8,570 nt of DNA from Acidaminococcaceae bacterium. Lineage in GTDB: Bacteria > Bacillota > Negativicutes > Acidaminococcales > Acidaminococcaceae. Positions 5,432-8,570 of this stretch are shown one piece after another. The notes under the pieces were generated by a model, which was not told the origin of the DNA, did not search any database, and saw only the letters and a list, made by a program, of their open reading frames with translations. The position numbers were made by a program, and so were the translations under genes. Location of the stretch: positions 1 through 8,570 of the forward strand of contig JALCSJ010000089.1 of NCBI GenBank assembly GCA_022653215.1. Direction: 5' to 3'. The stretch's first letter is position 1, and every line of letters starts with the position of its first letter.

Positions 5432-7589
5432 ATTTTGTGTTTTTTTGCAAACAATTATAAATGTCCTGATACATAAGATCTGCATCAATAGGTTTGGATA
5501 AATGCGCATTCATTCCTGCAGCTTTACTAGCCTCCACATCCACATCTAAGGCATTGGCAGTCATAGCTATAATAGGAATAGTTTTGGCATCAGCTTGCTG
5601 GGAATTTCTAATAGCTTTTGTAGCACTAAGGCCATCCATTATAGGCATACGAACATCCATAAGAATAAAATCATAGTAGTTTGGCCCCATGTTGAGAAAA
5701 GCATCAACTGCTTCCTTGCCATTTTTCACCCACTCAATTTGGCATTTCATATTTTCCAAAAGTTTTTTTGCAATAAGATAATTAATCTTAATATCTTCGG
5801 CAATGAGACATTTGGTGCCGGCTATAGCCGTTTCCAGTTCCTTATTGCTTTTATTTGATTGTATTTCTTTTTCCTTTTTTGTTTCTGTAATAATAGGAAA
5901 TCTTACTTTAATCACAAATTCAGAACCCTGATTTTTTTCACTGTGACAACTGATTGAGCCACCCATTTCTGTCAGTAATTGTTTTGTCAAGCTTAAACTT
6001 AGACCAACACCATTATAGGAAGAAGTTGTGCTTTCAATTTCCTGAGCAAAGGGCTGAAATAATCTTTGCTGAAAATCTTCACTCATACCAATGCCGTCAT
6101 CTTTAACAGTTACGATTAATGGTAGTTTGCCGTCTTCTGCAGGACTGGAAACAACCCTTAACGTTACATGACCATCCAACTTGGTAAATTTAGCTGCATT
6201 ATTAAGCAGATTGAAAATTATCTGAGAAAAACGTTTCTCATCGATTAAAATAATTTGTTTTTCACATTTTTCAGCATCTAAGGTAAAATTAATATGTTTT
6301 TCCGAAAAAGCCGGTTCTGCAGTTCTGGTAATTTTATTGAAGAATTCCCCAGTATCAACTTCGCTCAAATACAGCTTTATTTTCTCTCCGGAGGCTTTAT
6401 CCATATCCAAAATATTATTAACCATATTCAGAAGCATATCCCCGGAAAATCCGATTTTATTCAAATAATCTTGGAGGATAAAGATGTTTTTCTCATTCTT
6501 GCCAAGCTGACAAAAACCTAAAATAGCATTTAAGGGCGTCCGCATCTCATGACTGACTTTAGATAAGAATTGACTTTTATAGGCGCTGGCTCTTTTGGCT
6601 TTTTTCAAAGCTTCGGCAATTCTCTCCTGATCCTGCTGCTCCATAAACTTTTGAGCTTCAATATCATTAAAATAAATAAAACACTCCGCATCTCCCGTTA
6701 ATGGATTGTGTAATATATCCATGATGGCATTAACCCAACGGGAATAGCCATCACGAAAGTTATAAATAAATTCAGTCTCATAGTGAGTACGACCATTAGC
6801 CAGCATTTGTAATAAATAGTCGGCGCTGCCGGCCTGTTGAAACTCAATAGTTGGTTTACCGTTTCTTATTACGTGATAATGAAGATGATCCATAAAAGCA
6901 TCTACAGTAGGATAATAATCCGTAATATTCTGCATGTTGGGAGAAGTAACATTCAAATGGGTAAAAACACCTTCCGGAATATTTTTTGTTAAATTAAGTT
7001 TAGCATACAGTAGAGATTTTAAGCCCAAAATCTTACGATAATTTACTTGCTCGCTATAAAGTTTTTCTAATTCAACTTCTTTTTGAATAGAAATATCTGT
7101 GCCAAAGACTTTTACATTAGCTCCGGTCTTGCCATCTTTTTCTACAGAAGTATATTTTAACTGCCGCCATTCATAACGGCCATTAATTTTTTCCCTGACA
7201 TTGCATTCGCACTCAGTGGCACCCTCTTTAACCTTTTTGTCCATTTCCATAAAGACAGCAATATCATCCTGGTAAATGCGGCCGTCAATCAGCCAGCTGG
7301 CGGGAAAATTATCCATCACTTGTTGTACATCGAAAACACGGGTACCTACATCGCTTTGAATAGCTACGGCTTTTTGGGGATAATATTCCCAATAAAATAA
7401 ACCCCCATGGTATACAGCCGCCTGTAAACCACGAGCCTTAGCTTCCATATCTTTTTTTGATTTGCGCAAATCTTCCAGCAGTCGCTTATTGTTTTTTGTG
7501 TTTTTGTATTCTCGCCATAAAGCCAGCATAAGAAGTAGCAAAACTAATAACATTGCAATCAGCAACATTGTGGCATCATGTAGCTCCAT
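5430..7589 (-). CDS. Membrane-anchored hybrid histidine kinase with two PAS-like domains and a C-terminal receiver
   Basis: Sensor kinase that should autophosphorylate on His and pass the phosphate to its own receiver. Numbered from the ATG at 7587-7589 (719 residues): one transmembrane segment (about 5-25) with only a few residues outside, so sensing is probably cytoplasmic or within the membrane; a charged coiled-coil linker (27-58); PAS-like domain 1 (about 60-165) with a PAC end, RYEWRQLKYTSV...FGTDIS; PAS-like domain 2 (about 205-315), ending YSRWVNAIMDIL...YFNDIEAQK. The HisKA domain follows with His347 in VSHEMRTPLNAILGF. HATPase_c has an N box NLLNNAAKFT (key Asn464), G1 DDGIGM, F box LFQPFAQ and G2 GVGLSLSL. 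The receiver (about 593-715) carries the acidic pair in AED, phosphoacceptor Asp645 in LMDVRMP, Thr677 and Lys699, so all catalytic residues are present. There is no HPt or DNA-binding domain and no partner gene nearby, so the output is unknown. The gene has its own promoter and converges on the ABC operon. Confidence 0.93.
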   Translation of the reverse strand: MELHDATMLLIAMLLVLLLLMLALWREYKNTKNNKRLLEDLRKSKKDMEAKARGLQAAVYHGGLFYWEYYPQKAVAIQSDVGTRVFDVQQVMDNFPASWLIDGRIYQDDIAVFMEMDKKVKEGATECECNVREKINGRYEWRQLKYTSVEKDGKTGANVKVFGTDISIQKEVELEKLYSEQVNYRKILGLKSLLYAKLNLTKNIPEGVFTHLNVTSPNMQNITDYYPTVDAFMDHLHYHVIRNGKPTIEFQQAGSADYLLQMLANGRTHYETEFIYNFRDGYSRWVNAIMDILHNPLTGDAECFIYFNDIEAQKFMEQQDQERIAEALKKAKRASAYKSQFLSKVSHEMRTPLNAILGFCQLGKNEKNIFILQDYLNKIGFSGDMLLNMVNNILDMDKASGEKIKLYLSEVDTGEFFNKITRTAEPAFSEKHINFTLDAEKCEKQIILIDEKRFSQIIFNLLNNAAKFTKLDGHVTLRVVSSPAEDGKLPLIVTVKDDGIGMSEDFQQRLFQPFAQEIESTTSSYNGVGLSLSLTKQLLTEMGGSISCHSEKNQGSEFVIKVRFPIITETKKEKEIQSNKSNKELETAIAGTKCLIAEDIKINYLIAKKLLENMKCQIEWVKNGKEAVDAFLNMGPNYYDFILMDVRMPIMDGLSATKAIRNSQQADAKTIPIIAMTANALDVDVEASKAAGMNAHLSKPIDADLMYQDIYNCLQKNTK

Positions 7590-7597
7590 TTGCATAT

Positions 7598-7602
7598 CTC
7601 CT
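7598..7602 (-). promoter_or_regulatory. Shine-Dalgarno sequence deciding the hybrid kinase start
   Basis: AGGAG on the minus strand lies 8 bases before the ATG at 7587-7589 and only 2 bases before an in-frame ATG at 7593-7595. A farther in-frame TTG at 7620-7622 lies upstream of this site and has no ribosome binding site of its own, so the ATG at 7589 is the best start. Confidence 0.75.
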
Positions 7603-7646
7603 GCAACAATGTGAATAACCAAAATAAAACAATCTTTAACATATTT

Positions 7647-7655
7647 ATTATAACA
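7647..7655 (-). promoter_or_regulatory. Extended -10 promoter for the hybrid kinase
   Basis: On the minus strand the sequence reads TGTTATAAT, a perfect TGnTATAAT extended -10 element. No good -35 box lies 16-18 bases upstream (CTAGGA or TAGGAT at best), which is typical of extended -10 promoters. Transcription would start near 7640, giving a leader of about 50 bases. The element sits between the gltS terminator and the kinase gene, so the kinase is probably transcribed on its own. Confidence 0.6.
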
Positions 7656-7699
7656 TATTATTTTTAAAATCCTAGTCCTACCTTATAGTATGGGGCAAC

Positions 7700-7739
7700 A
7701 AAAATCCCCTAAGACAGGAAAAGTCCCTGCCATAGGGGA
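7700..7739 (-). terminator. Intrinsic terminator of gltS
   Basis: On the minus strand TCCCCTA (7739-7733) pairs with TAGGGGA (7711-7705), with an inner CAGG/CCTG pairing (7729-7726 with 7718-7715). A run of five T (7704-7700) follows directly. It lies 21 bases after the gltS stop codon and separates gltS from the kinase gene. Confidence 0.88.
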
Positions 7740-7760
7740 AAGTAATTCATAATATATTTC

Positions 7761-8570
7761 TTACATCATACCTTTGGCAATATCAATAAACTTAGTAATA
7801 ATAATAGCATTACTAATATTGCTCAGGAAACCGCCAATAACGGGAACCACGAAAAAGGCGATTTTAGAAAATCTATACTTAGTGCAAACTGTCTGCATGG
7901 TAGTCATGGAAACAGGTACAGCACCTAAACCAAAGCCAATGTGGCCAACTGCCATAATTACTGAATCATAATTTTTGCCTAATAGTCTAAAGGTAAAGAT
8001 ATAGCAGAAAAGCAAGATAAAGGCAACTTGGGCTATCAGCAGAATAGACAGCTGAACACCTAGTCCGGCTAATTGCCATAACTTCATGGAAATAATAGAC
8101 ATAGAAACGAACAAGGCCAGAGAGAAATCCCCTACTGTATCAATACCTTCGTACAGTTCATCAGGGGTATCTTTTCTGCTGTCCAATACCGCTCTCACAA
8201 TAATGCCCCCCAGCATACAGCAAACATGGATAGGAAAGTTAACATGAACAGCTTTTAAACCGGTCATAAAAACAGAACCTAAACCGCAGGCAATCATCAT
8301 GAGAAATACAGCCTGCATTACATTGGTCTTATACATCATTACACCTATGGATTTACCTTGAGATTCAGCAGCTGCTTCTTTACCATCTAAAGCAGGATCT
8401 TGAAAATGATATTTTCTGATTAAGAAATCACCAAAAGGACCACCCACAATACAGCCTGAAATAAGTCCGAATGTGGCAGCAGCCAAAGCTACTTCCAAAG
8501 CGGCAGGAGCACCTGCTGCTACAGCCATGGGAGCAAAAGCAGCGGCATTACCATGACCGCCTGTCATGGG
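7761..8570 (-). CDS. gltS: GltS-type sodium/glutamate symporter (N-terminal part outside window)
   Basis: Inner-membrane carrier that takes up glutamate with Na+. The frame is open from the window edge (8570) to the TAA at 7763-7761, giving 269 visible residues. GltS is about 400 residues, so roughly the first 130 are missing, and the ATG at 8567 is an internal methionine. The match to the family is strong. TGGHGN lies near the window edge. Further on come PIHVCCMLGGIIVRAV and SLALFVSMSIISMKLWQL. The second half has LLGKNYDSVIMAVGHIGFGL, GAVPVSMTTMQ, and finally IAFFVVPVIGGFLSNISNAI, closely paralleling the known enterobacterial GltS C-terminal half. Several hydrophobic segments span the whole visible part. 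It is followed by its own terminator. Glutamate as substrate is family knowledge; relatives could favour other dicarboxylic amino acids. Confidence 0.92.
   Translation of the reverse strand, partial: PMTGGHGNAAAFAPMAVAAGAPAALEVALAAATFGLISGCIVGGPFGDFLIRKYHFQDPALDGKEAAAESQGKSIGVMMYKTNVMQAVFLMMIACGLGSVFMTGLKAVHVNFPIHVCCMLGGIIVRAVLDSRKDTPDELYEGIDTVGDFSLALFVSMSIISMKLWQLAGLGVQLSILLIAQVAFILLFCYIFTFRLLGKNYDSVIMAVGHIGFGLGAVPVSMTTMQTVCTKYRFSKIAFFVVPVIGGFLSNISNAIIITKFIDIAKGMM

Noticed and set aside
5494..6521. Several + strand open frames opposite the hybrid kinase
   Set aside because: They are antisense shadows of a strongly supported gene with complete catalytic motifs, and none has family resemblance.
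7590..7622. Upstream TTG start (7620-7622) for the hybrid kinase
   Set aside because: It would place the good AGGAG site inside the coding region; the ATG at 7589 has that site at 8-base spacing and leaves the membrane segment intact.

Overview
The window looks like the chromosome of an anaerobic, AT-rich Bacillota. Three things suggest this: a small protein of the TM1266 family, normally tied to [FeFe]-hydrogenase systems; strong AGGAG-type ribosome binding sites; and U-tailed intrinsic terminators. A tripartite tricarboxylate transporter next to glutamate uptake would suit an organic- or amino-acid-fermenting Negativicute (for example Acidaminococcaceae or Phascolarctobacterium-like). That placement is inference only; no rRNA or taxonomic marker is present.

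Layout. Positions 1-2503 (+) hold a tripartite tricarboxylate transporter operon in the order tctC (5' part cut off by the window), tctB, tctA. It ends at an intrinsic terminator (2603-2630). A compact second operon follows at 2645-5370 (+): a TM1266-type ACT-like regulator, then the permease, ATPase and lipoprotein binding protein of a NitT/TauT/SsuABC-type ABC importer. Its likely promoter (2574-2601) lies so close to the upstream terminator that transcription should start inside the 5' arm of that hairpin. A long stem-loop (5381-5431) closes this operon and probably also serves the convergent gene. Positions 5430-7589 (-) encode a membrane-anchored hybrid histidine kinase with its own extended -10 promoter. 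Positions 7761-8570 (-) hold the C-terminal two thirds of a GltS sodium/glutamate symporter, ending at its own terminator (7700-7739).

How the genes relate. Three separate uptake systems are packed together: a secondary, binding-protein-dependent carboxylate carrier, an ABC importer for an unidentified small ligand, and Na+/glutamate symport. The hybrid kinase is an orphan, with no response-regulator gene or output domain in view. The most interesting point is the operon-like link between a hydrogenase-system-type regulator and an ABC importer with no hydrogenase gene in view. No mobile element, CRISPR array, tRNA or rRNA was seen, and no gene-free stretch exceeds about 170 bases.
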